Below the pieces are notes generated by a model that did not search any database, was not told the origin of the DNA, and saw only the letters and a program-made list of their open reading frames with translations. A stretch of DNA of 64,000 nucleotides, taken from assembly GCA_018136815.1 (NCBI GenBank), contig CM030944.1, positions 2,333,834-2,397,833 of the forward strand. The letters are read 5' to 3'. Origin of the DNA: Isochrysis galbana. Its lineage: Eukaryota > Haptophyta > Isochrysidales > Isochrysidaceae. The translations under genes were made by a program, and so were the position numbers. Below are positions 26,090 through 36,898 of the stretch, piece after piece. Each line of letters starts with the position of its first letter. Positions within the stretch are counted from its first letter, which is position 1.

Positions 26090-27989
26090 ATGGCAGCGGC
26101 CACCTCGACGCGCTGGCTGCTGCTCAGCCTCGCATGCGCCGAGGGGCTGCGCGCGGACGTAGGATGGGCGGCGGCTTTGGTCCATTCCAAGCCCTCCCCC
26201 GCGATGGTCGCTCTCGAGCCGGAGGCGCCCCTCGTCGAGTTCCCAGCGCCTCTCTCTGCCAGCGAGCGCATCTCCCGCACCGCCACCTTCTGGGCACGCA
26301 CTGTGCCTGTGATCGCCTCGTACCTCCGCGTGTACACGGGTCTGCAGCTGAAGGAGCAGCTCTTTGGCCAATGCCTCTCCCAAGAAGAGTGTGAGCTCGT
26401 CTGGCAGGAGCAGCATGAGCGGGGCGCGGATACACTCGCCAAAGCAATTGGAGACCTCAGGGGCTTCTTTGTCAAGGTGGGGCAGATCATCGCGAGCCGT
26501 CAAGATCTGTTTCCGGCGCCTTACATTGAACGACTAGCTGGTCTGACCGATTTCCTCGACCCGATGCCTGCCGAGCTCACCAAGGCGGTCATTGAGCAAG
26601 AGCTCCTTCTTGAGGGGGAGACCTTTGAGGATGTCTTTGTGGAGTTTGATGATGAGCCGCTGGGCGCGGCTTCCGTTGCCCAGGTTCACCGCGCAGTCCT
26701 GTCTCCCAAGTACGGTGGGGGTGAAGTCGCTGTCAAAGTGCAGCGACCTGCAATCGAAGCAAAGCTGATGGGGGATATTGCCGCCTTGAAGGCTCTCGCA
26801 TTCCAAGTCCGAGGAATCAAGGTGATCCCTATCGACTACTATACAGTCTTCTCAGAGTTGGAGGCCCAGCTCGCCGATGAGTTCGACTTCGTGAAGGAAT
26901 CGCTCGCCATGGAGCGCATCGGCAATGCGCTAGCACATGGGTTGGAGGGCGAGCCTTGCATTCCCTCTATCGTGACGCCTCGGCCAGTCGCTGGCTTGGT
27001 TACACGCCGAGTCCTCGTCATGGACTTCTTTCGTGGCGAGCCGCTCTCACGGGCTGTCGAGACGATGCGGAGACGTGGTATCGATCCTGAATCTGCGGAG
27101 GCCAAGGCATTTGGCCGCAAGCTCTTGTCAGCTCTCACTGAAGCGTTTGGTAAGACAATTCTTGGTACTGGCTTCTTTCACGCTGACCCACATCCGGGCA
27201 ACATTTTCGTGCTGGACGACGGCCGGATCGGGCTGATTGACTTCGGGCAGGTGCGTGCTGTCGAGGAACTGCTCTCGCCAATTCGAGGATGTGCGTCATT
27301 CTTGGCTTGGACGCGCGATCCTCCCACCCGACCCGGGGCCACGTGCATCTCAATGCCCGTAGCCATGTCCGCTTGCGGCACACGCCCATGTGCTCATCCG
27401 TTGTGGTTACTCACCTTGTGCGCAGGTGAAGCAGATCTCACGCCGAGAGCGCATCACTCTAGCTCGGGTGATGCTCGCGCTCGCCAATCGGGCTGCTGAG
27501 ATGCCTTCACCCGAGGAGCTTGGAGAAATTTCGCACCTTGCGATTGAGCTCGGCGTGCGACTGCAACCGAATTCTCCTCCTGAAGGACCTGGAGCCACGG
27601 CTATATGGCTGTTTGATGGGTCGGTCTCAAAGCTCCCCGGTGGCTTTGATACGGGCGAGTTGAGTCCTAACTCGCCTGTGCGTGTGCTGAAGTCGTTCCC
27701 CCAAGACTTGGTGTTAGTGGGCCGCTCCACAGTATTAATCAAGGGCATAGCCGCAAAGCTAGGTATTCAGTGGTCGCTTGCGAGGGAATGGGCGCCAATT
27801 GCACGCGCGGTTTTGACTGCGAAGCCCAAGCCTGCGATGGCCTCGCGGATCCGTCTAACAAGCATCTTAGGATTGCTTCGGCAGTGGGCGCGCGAGAAGC
27901 TGGAAAGAGTGGCATTTCTCCTCTTCTCAGCACTACGCTTTCGCTATCATCGGACGGGAGAAGATGACAAAGGAATCGCAACGAATTGA
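26090..27989 (+). CDS. ABC1/ADCK (UbiB) family atypical kinase
   Basis: Two exons: 26090-27250 and 27426-27989 (intron GTGCGT...GCGCAG, phase 0, AG|GT at both ends), 574 aa. Family members regulate ubiquinone or plastoquinone metabolism on mitochondrial or plastid membranes. Seen: the family KxGQ element (FFVKVGQIIASRQDLFP, ~128-143), PLGAASVAQVH (nucleotide loop), VAVKVQRP (catalytic-type Lys), LADEFDFVKES (ExD-type region), VLVMDFF hinge, HADPHPGNIF (catalytic loop), and IDFG just before the intron. The second exon restores the typical VKQIS..ER sequence after DFGQ. The first 20 residues are a hydrophobic signal-like stretch followed by an Ala/Ser-rich part, suggesting organelle targeting, perhaps to a plastid. 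Confidence 0.88.
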
Positions 27990-29355
27990 ATTGCTCCGTT
28001 GAGGGCTTGTAGCCCGGTCATGCATGAATCGATGCTGTAGAAAATTGGTCTCCTCGGGCTTCAAGTCGCGCGTACGCGCGGGAGTTTGCATGCAAAACTG
28101 TGGAGTCACATCAAGACCGCTCCATGCCAAGTTATCTTCTAGAAACTATTGCGAGAAGTATTATGGCGTTGAAAGGTTGAGGCCTCATCTCACATTACAT
28201 GTTAGATCTCGTTTCTTTAGTTTATTTTTCGTGGATGTTATCGGCGGGTGGCGGGTAATGCGCCGACATGTGAGGAGCTCTATGTCGTAGAGGGTAGGAC
28301 ACAACTATCGTTATATAATATAACTGAGCATTAGTGCCACTACTCTCACTAGCCCGGCACTAACACGACAGACCATGGGCCAGTGCACTTTGTCTTCCTG
28401 GCGAAGCGACCCGGTCACAGCACGTACGAGGAATACCGGAGCCCAGTCTCCAAGTTCTGCGAACACATGGAGGAGGGCATGAGCGGTGCCATCCTGGCGA
28501 TGCTGCTTGTCACCGCCTCCGGTACTCCGGTATGGGCCGTGGAAGTGGCGACTTCCGCGTGGATGTGGCCAAGGCCAAGTTGTTCCGTCATACCGTCATA
28601 TGACACTTGCCATGGAACTGAGTATGATATCATACATCTAATATCATATGATACTCACTCCAAACATCTACACTTATAAACCCGCCATTATGATAAAAAT
28701 CTGCTTACACAGCAGCACCCCTGGAGCGTCTCCACATGGCGCCGCCCCCACTCCACGGCGGTGTGACACTCGTCATCGCCGTCGTCGCCGCCGCCATCGT
28801 TGCTGCACATCAAGTTGGCGGCCATTGGGATGGGGGGGGGGGGGGGGGCTCGGAGCTGGGAGCGCCGGTATTTCCCGCGCCTGAACTTGTACTAGTAAAA
28901 CAGGTTGAATTGTAGGCTCTAGTCTTGTCATATGACACTCAGTATCAGGTCTAGAGCAACTAATACTGAGATATCATATATGATATCATATATGACAGAA
29001 CAACCTGGGGCCAAGGTCGGGTGTCAGTGGTTGGGTCGTTGGCTTGTGTTGGCATGCCGTGTCGGCATGTTCTTTCCCTCGACTGTCCCCTAAGGGGCTA
29101 AGGGGGTCTCCTGTGTTCTGATGTTGTTGTGGTGGTTGAGTTGATGATGCCTGTTCTGGTACGTATTCATTGTCATTGATGTCTGAGCTTCGTGCCCATA
29201 AGGGCCACCCGGTCTCGGGCCACGCCGCCACGCCGCCGAGGCGGCGCGGCCCTCACTAGGGTGAGTGAGGCCTCTGCCATGAGGCATGCCCAGTGGGGGA
29301 GTCCTGCATCGTGTCCGGTGAGCTGGTGAGAGCCTGGTGTAGTCTCCAGCTCCAG
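27990..29355. other. Intergenic, with AT palindromes; one unrecognised short ORF
   Basis: This starts with the ABC1K 3' region. TCATATGACACT occurs at 28597-28608 and 28929-28940, and a nested palindrome of ATATCATATATGATATCATA type spans about 28971-28998. These look like ends of a small AT-rich element. The frame at 28383-28610 (+) reads VHFVFLAKRPGHSTYEEYRS and looks protein-like, but I cannot name it. A G-run of 16 lies near 28832-28847. Confidence 0.4.
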
Positions 29356-29600
29356 TATGCTGCCCTCCATGGGGGGGGCCAGCATGGCTGCTGTGGGTGG
29401 TGTGGCCGGGGCCACGGGCCGTGTGACGCGATGGGAATCGCGCTCACCTGCTCGGCCTCCGCGGGAGGACGCGGTCGCTTCGCCTGCGACTGCTCCATGG
29501 ACACTGGAGGGGCGCCCGCGGCGGGGTGCCCGAAGGAGAGAGGGGGCGCGTCGGCGCGCTCCATGCTCCATGGCACATGGCAACTGACTATAAAAAAAAA
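29356..29600 (+). repeat. Dispersed repeat B, copy 1
   Basis: From TGCTGCCCTCCATGG to ACTGACTATAAAA it matches 60714-60946 with scattered differences, including GTGTGACGCGATGGGAATCG versus a shorter form. The terminal hairpin is truncated by an A-run here. Confidence 0.75.
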
Positions 29601-29607
29601 CTTCATA

Positions 29608-30010
29608 ATATTCTTACCGCACTCGCGGCGAATGGAACCACTACCTACACGTAGCATACTTTCTACACCCCCACTCCCCCGGCCCTTCCCCCCCGCCATC
29701 AAGCGGCTCCCCCCGTGCACTACTAGGGGGATAGGGGTGAAGGGCTTAGATATGGTCCGGTGACCCGCGCCCCCCCCCGGTGATCCGTTCCCCCCTTCCT
29801 CCTACGCCACCTGGGCTGGCGGCCGACTCTGTCTCGACTTATCCTGTAAACAGGCGCGAGACTTACCGATTTTTCGGTGAGCGGAGCTCACGCTCCGCCC
29901 ACCCCCTTCTCCGCACTCTCTCTCCCCTCTCCTGCAGGCACGCGCGATGGCGCGCCTGCGGCAGGCCTGCAGCTGCCCCTGGCGGCCCCTGGAGGCTCCT
30001 GGAGGCCAGC
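29608..30010 (+). repeat. Dispersed repeat A, 5' part
   Basis: It matches 43322-43740 from the TTTCTACACCCCCA block through ATCCTGTAAACAGG to CTGCAGGCACGCGCGATGG. The 3' half of the repeat, with the terminal hairpin, is missing and is replaced by the acidic-repeat ORF region. Confidence 0.75.
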
Positions 30011-30049
30011 TAAGGGGGAGCCACCCGGAGATGCGGCGATGGAACCACT

Positions 30050-30608
30050 GGCACATCTCGTGTATCTCTTCCGCATCGGCCCGGATGGAAGCCCTGTACT
30101 CGCGGATGCGCTTCCATACGTGCACGTGGCGCTCCATCTCCTCGGCGCTGAGCCAGTCGTCGTATGCGCGACGCTTGGGTGCGCGGCGCTTGTCGCGCGC
30201 TTTTTGCTCTTCGGCCTCGGCGTCTTGCTCGTCTTGCTCGTCGGACTCGGTGGCGTCTTGCTCTTCGGCGTCTTGCTCGTCGGCGTCTTGCTCTTCGGCC
30301 TCGGCGTCTTGCTCTTCGGCCTCGGCGTCTTGCTCTTCGGCCTCGGCGTCTTGCTCTTCGGCCTCGGCGTCTTGCACGGCCTCGGCGTCTTCCACCGCAT
30401 CCTCTGCACCATCTGCCCCCCCCCCCCTTCCCTTCCCCACGCCCCCCGCTGCCTCCCGCTGCCCCCCGCTGCCCCCCGCTGCCCCCCCCCCCCTCCCCTC
30501 TCTCCTGGGTCGCTTCTGTCTCGCTGCCTGTGTACTCTCCCCCGGCTGCTGCCTGCGGTTCCTCCACGGCTTTCGGTTGCTGGCGCCCCCGCGGGGGAAC
30601 CGGTGCAC
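30050..30608 (-). CDS. Hypothetical acidic-repeat protein, 3' end disturbed by repeat A
   Basis: The minus-strand frame from ATG 30608 has a Gly/Arg-rich N-terminus, then about ten copies of a short acidic unit (EEQDAEA or EQDA) encoded by a 21-nt tandem repeat at 30190-30400. A clearly protein-like segment follows (KRRAYDDWLSAEEMERHV, HVWKRIREYRASIRADAEEI, HEMCQWFHRRI). Below ~30010 the frame enters repeat A and is unlikely to be original. I do not recognise the family; the tail looks helical. Whether it is expressed is unknown. The tandem unit also keeps other frames open, so the repeat alone is not evidence for a gene; the helical segment is. Confidence 0.4.
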
Positions 30609-30827
30609 ATCGCGTCGTGGCGGCGGCAGGTTAGCGAGTGCGATGCCTGGGTCTTGCTGTACTTGGAAAGATGAACCGGAGGATGAGGAAGAGTGGAATC
30701 ACACTCTTTGTCAATGAAAACCGGGTACGCCATCTCTGTAACATCACGGGTAGAAAAACTTTTCTCAAAAAGTTTCGTTACACGCCTATAGTTTCGTTAC
30801 GCGTCCATACTCGATGGAACACTACCT

Positions 30828-31115
30828 CAACTGACTATAAAGTTAGTTGCACAGGCTCAAAAATAATAGGGCACATAATATCTACTAGTATATCTATACA
30901 TCTATATCTATAGACAAAGACCAGCTGGCAGCTGGCAGCGGGAGCTGCTGGAGCTGGGATTCGGGATTCGTCCCCAAGAGACAAGAGACTCATGGGTCAT
31001 GGTCATGGGCGAAGCCAACACCATCTACTGCAACTGACACGCGGATACTTCGACGAAACGGGCGAACCGGGGATCCTACTAGCACTAGATTGGGAAAAGG
31101 CCTTCGATGGAGTCA
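30828..31115 (+). pseudogene. LINE reverse transcriptase fragment
   Basis: The plus strand reads TDYKVS...KIIGHIIS near 30832-30885 and LLQLTRGYFDETGEPGILLA-LDWEKAFDGV near 31025-31110. Both match the dead LINE at 37144-37470 (SDYKILAKI, GHIISKDQLGF, LLQLTQAYPEETGEPGI). The part in between is scrambled. It begins with a hairpin (ACTGACTATAAAGTTAGT, about 30830) shared with repeat B. Confidence 0.65.
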
Positions 31116-31411
31116 ACTGTCAACTGGCGCATTGCAGCTTGGCACTCAAGCACTCAAGTCCGACTGAGAGACTGAGAGGGATGCATAACTGCAAGACTGG
31201 CTCTCCAACGGCCGACGGCTTCTTTAAAAGTAGAGCCGCCCTCCGCCCTCCGTTGCCCTCTCCCCTTCCCCCGCCTCTCGCCTCTCCCCCCCGCGTCTCC
31301 CCCGCGTCTCCCCCCCCCTCCCCCTTTCCCCTACTCTTCCTCTCCCCCCTCCCTCCCCTCCCTCCCCTCTTCCACCCTCTCTCTTCTCGCTCGCACAGCC
31401 GTAATCTCGCG
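31116..31411 (+). other. Pyrimidine-rich region upstream of DNAAF5
   Basis: About 31240-31395 is almost pure C/T on the coding strand, ending 17 nt before the start codon region. It is probably 5' UTR and promoter. No TATA-like element is apparent. Confidence 0.45.
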
Positions 31412-34400
31412 ATGGCCGATGCCGCCTTTGCCGAGCTGCTCGCAGGCGAGCACATGATCCGAGCAGAGATGGACAAGCGTGTGCAGCGGCCACGAGGAGA
31501 GATCTCTCTCCGCCAGCTTGGGCTGGCGGGGGGCGAGGCGCCGGCGCGCGTACCCATCGCTGCCAGTGCGAGCGCCCCTCCCAAGCAGACACCCAAGTTT
31601 GCGCTCGCGGAGGACCGCTCGCTCGATGCGCTCCTCGCTCGCGCGGCAGGAAAGATGGCCAATGTGTGCGCCGTCTCCACAAGTCACAGCCAGCAAGCCC
31701 AGCCGCCACCTCAGCCACTCGCTCCGCTGGAGGCAGACCACGGACCGGCTCAATTATCCAGGCTAGCTGCTCGAAAAGGGGGGCTTGATTCTGTCCTCGC
31801 CCTACGCAAGGCCCAGTTGGGCAAGGCAGCCATTGCGGGCCAGCTGCGGAGCCTGCGGTCAGGCAAGGATTCAGATGACGAGGAGGAGGAGGAGGACATG
31901 CCTGCAAATACCGTCGTGGAGTTAGACGATAGTCAGCGCAACATCACCACCTTTGACCGCGCCCTCAACATGTTGGGTGATGATAGTGTCGCCACTCGGC
32001 ATTGTGCCCTCAAGCAACTACTTACTTTCAAGCTAAACCGGTCTCAGCACAAGGCTCTTTTGAGGCCGTTGCTCTTGCGTTTTGCCGACCCAGCGGAACG
32101 TTGTCGTGATTCGGCATCACAGCTGTTCGAAAAGTGGGTTGATGCAGCAGATGCCGCGGACGTGTCGGGCTGTCTTCCTTTCCTGGTGCCGGTTTTGGTC
32201 GAGCGTCTCGGTACCCAAGAGACCCCTGAGTCATCTGAGGAGATACGAGCCAAGCTAGTCACCATTTGCACGACCACAATGTACAAGGTGAGTTTCGAGG
32301 AACCATTCGAGCCTGCGTAGTTTGCCTTACTTGGCAAACAGACCACTCCATAATGGGGGAATGCAACACGCGCTCAGCTCTCTTTTATCGCAGCCCAACG
32401 CAAGCGCATCGGCTGTCTGATGACCGCTGCCACATCCCCAGCTGTCTTCGAACCCGTGGTGTTCAGGCTCGCAATTTGCTACGACCATATTTGAATGAAT
32501 TGGGTGCAATCTGCCTGGGCGCCTGCCGTGACTCACACCCTTCAGTGATCAAGGCTGCTTGCACACTTGTTGCCCTTGTGGGCAAAGAGGTGAGCGTCTG
32601 CAAGGTGTTCTCTCATACTCGTTGGCATTTCCGCATTGTTGCTCACCCCTTGCGTACAGCTCAAGGGATGTCATGTGAGTGCGGAACATCGTGCCATTCC
32701 TGTGTGCTACTTTTTCTAGCACCGACACACCATTTCGCCCCTGTGCCGCCCCCTGCGCGCTTACTGCAGGTGTTGCCTCCGCTCGTGAAGCTCATGGGGG
32801 GCAAGGCAGTGCAACCCTACTCGGCGAAGCTTGTGGAGGCGCTCCTCCCCCACCTAAGGCATCGGCATGCAGCTGTGCGCGTTGCTACCCTGGAGGCGTT
32901 GGAGCATACCTTGCTTGCAGGAGCTGGATCATCGGTGAGTGCACTTTAGGACTAAATGAAGATGGTACTTATGTCTTCTACGGTTCCACACCCAAATGGC
33001 ACGCACCTCGTCTAAGCTTTGAACAAAGGAGTCTTCTTGTGCAACGCCTGTGTTGGGATTGATGCTTGCCTCTCGCTGCCTCATTCAACCCAGGTGGAAG
33101 CCCTCGTCGGTTGGAGGCTCGCGAACAACGTTCCCATCTCTGAATTTTACGGGAAAGGGGAGGTGGGCTCGCGTTCATCAAGCGATGCTTCCCTAGTTTA
33201 CACATCATTTATGGTGGCGGCACTCCCTCCTTGCCTCAATGCCCGCGGCCTTGGTAGTTCGAGCTCGTGAACTCACGACACCATCCATCGAGCACAACTT
33301 CCCTCACGCCTTGCTTTCTGTTCAGGTGCGACGCAACTGGCTCGCAGATCTTTCGCGCGATGGCTCACCTCAAGTTCGCCGGCGATTCCTCGCCACGCTT
33401 ACACGATGGCTTCGCGAAATGGACGGTGCAGATCTTTACGAGCAAGAGGTAACGACGTTCACTCCAATCGGAATCCTCCCCACCCCACCCTACTCCTCTC
33501 GTCAAACCTTTCATAATTCACGCTCCTTGAAGGGTGGTTGATGTGACACACGACTCGCTGTCGGAATTGCCGTGTGCAATACTGTGTCGATGCGAAAACG
33601 CATATGACTGCTGACACCTCATGGGCATTACCGCTTGCATATGCTATTTTTTTGACGCGCCTCGGCGCTCCGACATCTTGCCCTCTCCCGGGCTTGCCTG
33701 ATATGTGCACAAGTCTCGCTGGTGACCAATTACACGTGCATGTGGCTGTTGGACTTGCCACGAACAATTCCATGGCGTTTGATTGTCCACATGGTTGTCG
33801 ACGCCTGAAGAGTGCAGCCCATCCCCTCTGCACTCTTGAATCTGCAAGGCCTGCCGCCTTTCACACGCCCCTTGACACTCTTGATCTCCATGGTGGTTGA
33901 TGTCAAACAAAACTCGCTGTCGGAACTGCCTTGCGCAGTCCATGTCGATTGACTATGCATATGACTGCTGACACCTGAATGGGGTTCAGTGCACATTACA
34001 GCGGCGTCCAGAGTCCCTAACTTCCACTGCACCTCGCCTCGCTCGCATGCGCTTTCCGCTCCGTTTCTTGGACCCTCTCGGCAGCTGTATGCCTCAAGCT
34101 CGCAGCCTTCCGAGCCCGGGAATCGACCGGCTGATGCCTGTGCCGGGCTTGACTTTGCTGGTAGCTCTTCACTGCTCGATATGAGCCATGGCACATGCCC
34201 CCCCCCCCCCCCCAACCGCTTTCCTGGCGCTCAGGTGCGCCTTTTCCCGTACTTGCTTAACTTGCTGGTGGATCCGGACGCCGCCATACGGACCCATGCT
34301 CTGTGCGCTGTGACTGCCTTGGGCGACGAATACCTTGAGCAACACGAGGCTGAATATCGCGAAAAAGTCGAATATGGTCACGCCGAGGAGGCAAAGCGAG

Positions 34401-35840
34401 ATGCGAGGTTGAATATCGACCTTCCGCACCCATTCGACGGGAGGCCACCATTTGGCGCTCGTGTGCGCGTACGAAATCACTTCCGCGCGCTTATCCACCC
34501 TATTATTGCCGAGCTCGATTGTTGGACAGCCAAGGAGCGTGTGCAATCCGCTGCGCTCCTCGAGGTGCTGCTCATCTTTGTCGAGGACTCAGCCACTGAA
34601 TTCGGGCACATGATTCTCCCAGCAATATCCAAAGCTGCGGCCGATTCCGACGACCGCGAGTTGCATCGACGCGTGTGCCGATGCGCAGAGGTATGGCCGT
34701 CCTCGTTCACAGATCATGAAGGCAAAGAACTTATGGCCGTGGATGCCTCGACCGTGCCCTCAAGCCAAAAGATGGCGTCCGACTTCTCATCCACTGGTCT
34801 CCCCCTCTTCACCTTTCAAACAGGTATTTGCTCATCACGTCGACGCCCGCTCGTACATGCCACTTTTCATTCAGATGAGTGCGCAAGATCCGCTAAACAC
34901 GTTGTCACAGCGGCTCGGCTGCTACAGAATTCTTCCCAGTCTGCTCCACGGCATGTACCGGGTGCTCCCTGAGAATATCACTGCTAAAGTAGATCGAGTT
35001 GAGTCGTCACCGTCTTCTACTCCTTCAGCCCATGCTGATGCGGTCCTCGCCATGCTTTGCGGGGTTGCGGGGCGAGACGGCGCAGCAATTGCGCAGCACA
35101 CACCTCTTCGGGAAGCCGCCCGTGAGTTGCTGATCGCTCTTTGTGCCCTCGAACGTGAGGCGCGCCTGCCGATGTCGGATCATCTATTCGCTTTGTCGAC
35201 AGCCCGCGAGAAGCTCGAGCCTTTGCCACTTGAGGTGTACAGCTCGCCTCTCCCTGTGCCAAATGCTCCGCGTAGCGCAGCGCTCACACTTGGGCTGCTG
35301 ATGTGGCACGGCTCAGAGCCGTCCATCGCCACGTCCATGGAGCACTTGAAAGCCGCCGAGGCACAGGCCGCCATCAAGCTTGATGCAGGGGTTGATGTAG
35401 ACTTGGGAGGAAGCGTAGCGATTGCAGCCGTGGAGGAAGCGTCAGCAAACGTGACAGCCGCATGGGCGGCTGTGGAGCAGGGAGTCTTGCAAGATTTGGG
35501 TAGCTTAGTACAGGGCACACTTGAACCGCTCAAAAATGGGTCCTTGCAGCGGGCTCCCCGTCCTCCGGCAAGCGATGACGCAGTGCTGAAGCTTCTCCAG
35601 CGGTTCTACGCTAAACTCCATCCTCTGCTCGATGAGCTGAGTCAAAGAGGCGCACCGTTTGTGAGCGAGCTCCTTGAGCGCTTAGTGCAGAGGCCGATTC
35701 CGGCTAGCAATAATCAGCCCAACGTCAAGGGCGAAGCGGCCTCCGGCTCAGCGGCCGCCGAAGTTGCCGCTCCAGCGCCGGCGCACAAGGTGTTGGCAGT
35801 ATTCGAGGTCGATTCTTTTGATGAGGACGACGAAGATTGA
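31412..35840 (+). CDS. DNAAF5: Dynein axonemal assembly factor 5 (HEATR2-like) HEAT-repeat protein
   Basis: Eight exons by frame continuity: 31412-32287, 32467-32589, 32660-32674, 32770-32934, 33094-33162, 33326-33448, 34235-34690, 34824-35840; 947 aa. All seven introns are phase 0. HEAT-type helical repeats run through the protein. Stretches recall DNAAF5: FADPAERCRDSASQLFEKW, PVLVERLGTQETPESSEEIR, RNWLADLSRDGSPQVRRRFL, YLLNLLVDPDAAIRTHALCA and LIHPIIAELDCWTAKERVQS. DNAAF5 acts in the cytoplasm in pre-assembly of dynein arms, so the host should have motile flagella. A disordered ~190-residue N-terminal extension (acidic DSDDEEEEED) precedes the repeats. Exon 3 is only 15 nt. The ~790-nt sixth intron holds a direct duplication. 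Another HEAT protein is possible but less likely. Confidence 0.72.
33533..33985 (+). repeat. Direct duplication (~95 nt) inside DNAAF5 intron 6
   Basis: GGTGGTTGATGT...CTCGCTGTCGGAA...CATATGACTGCTGACACC occurs at 33533-33632 and again at 33892-33985 with scattered changes, separated by ~260 nt. It makes this intron several times longer than the others. Confidence 0.75.
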
Positions 35841-36876
35841 CGATGTAGTCGATGGGACTCGCTCGTCCGTTCTGCAACCTAACCCAGTCAACAACAATTG
35901 GACTTGAACTGGCCCCAGGTGTAGCGGCATCGATTTTGCCAATACATTCATGAATTTTCTCGCCACACGCTGCAAATTCTGTAAATGCCCCAATTTCATT
36001 GGTAGCGCTCCCGATATGCAATGGTTTTGTGTGGACGGAGCCTTACAGCAAGATGTCCGGAGTTCTTGTCTTATTGTCAACTTCGTGAGGGCAACGAGAT
36101 CGCCTGTTGGGTTTCTTTATACGTGCTTTGTTGTAGTTGCATCAACTAAGTTTATACTTAGTGGGCGTAACTTCCTGATTGTTGTATTCGGGAGGTGCTA
36201 CAATTGTGGGCTTCAAATAACTCGAAATTTCCAACATGGTCTCTCGCGGCGAGGATCGCCTTTTGTCTCAGTCCGAATTCTGCATGTTGTGAACGGGTGT
36301 TTTCATTGCGTTATTGTTACAGTGTATGTTTGGTGCAAATCGTGTGTCCTCTTTGGCGCGGATCAAGTGGAGGCGTCAGTGTTATTGCGATTCAATTGCA
36401 ACCAGCGGAGGAAAGTTGCGGCGTCGGGCGTAGATGTTGATTTATGATTTGTTACTATGGTGTGCCGAGGTGTATGAAGATGTGTATGTGGCCCATGATC
36501 TATCTAGTAGATAGATTATCTAGTGCAGTATGTATCAATAAGCAAAATGAGATGAGTGGGAGTAGGACTGTGGTATCATATTTCGTGCGAGTGAGGGCGT
36601 GCGCATGCGGCATGCTGCGCGCGAGTGTCAGAGTGCCAGGCCGTGTCACTCACAGCCGGGAGAGGAGGGGAGAGGGAGAGGGAGAGGGGTGGATTGAAGA
36701 TGGGAGGGAGAGGAGAGAGGGCAGAGAGGGGAAAGGGCTGGTGGAGAGTGACGAGTGGATGGAAGTGGAGGGGGGTGGAGAAAAAAATCTTCTTAAAATT
36801 CCCCGCTACGCATGCGGCGTGAGGCAGTGTGCTAATGTACCTCCCTACTACCCAACCTTAACCCCTAACAACCCAA
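35841..36876. other. Intergenic, no gene seen
   Basis: Relatively AT-rich (35950-36600), then a G/A-rich purine stretch at 36655-36790. Open frames are present but look random. The 3' UTR of DNAAF5 lies at its left end. Confidence 0.45.
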
Positions 36877-36894
36877 CTATCGTTATAACGATAG
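36877..36894 (+). repeat. Perfect 18-bp palindrome before LINE start
   Basis: CTATCGTTATAACGATAG, 4 nt before ATG GAG CGC GCC. Related half-sites (ACTATCGTTA) occur at 20697, 28302 and 63376. Confidence 0.7.
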
Positions 36895-36898
36895 GGTC

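Noticed and set aside
29877-30674. Plus-strand Leu/Val-rich ORF with repeats (FGLGVLL-type)
   Set aside because: Produced by the 21-nt tandem repeat in another frame; no flanking protein-like sequence as on the minus strand.
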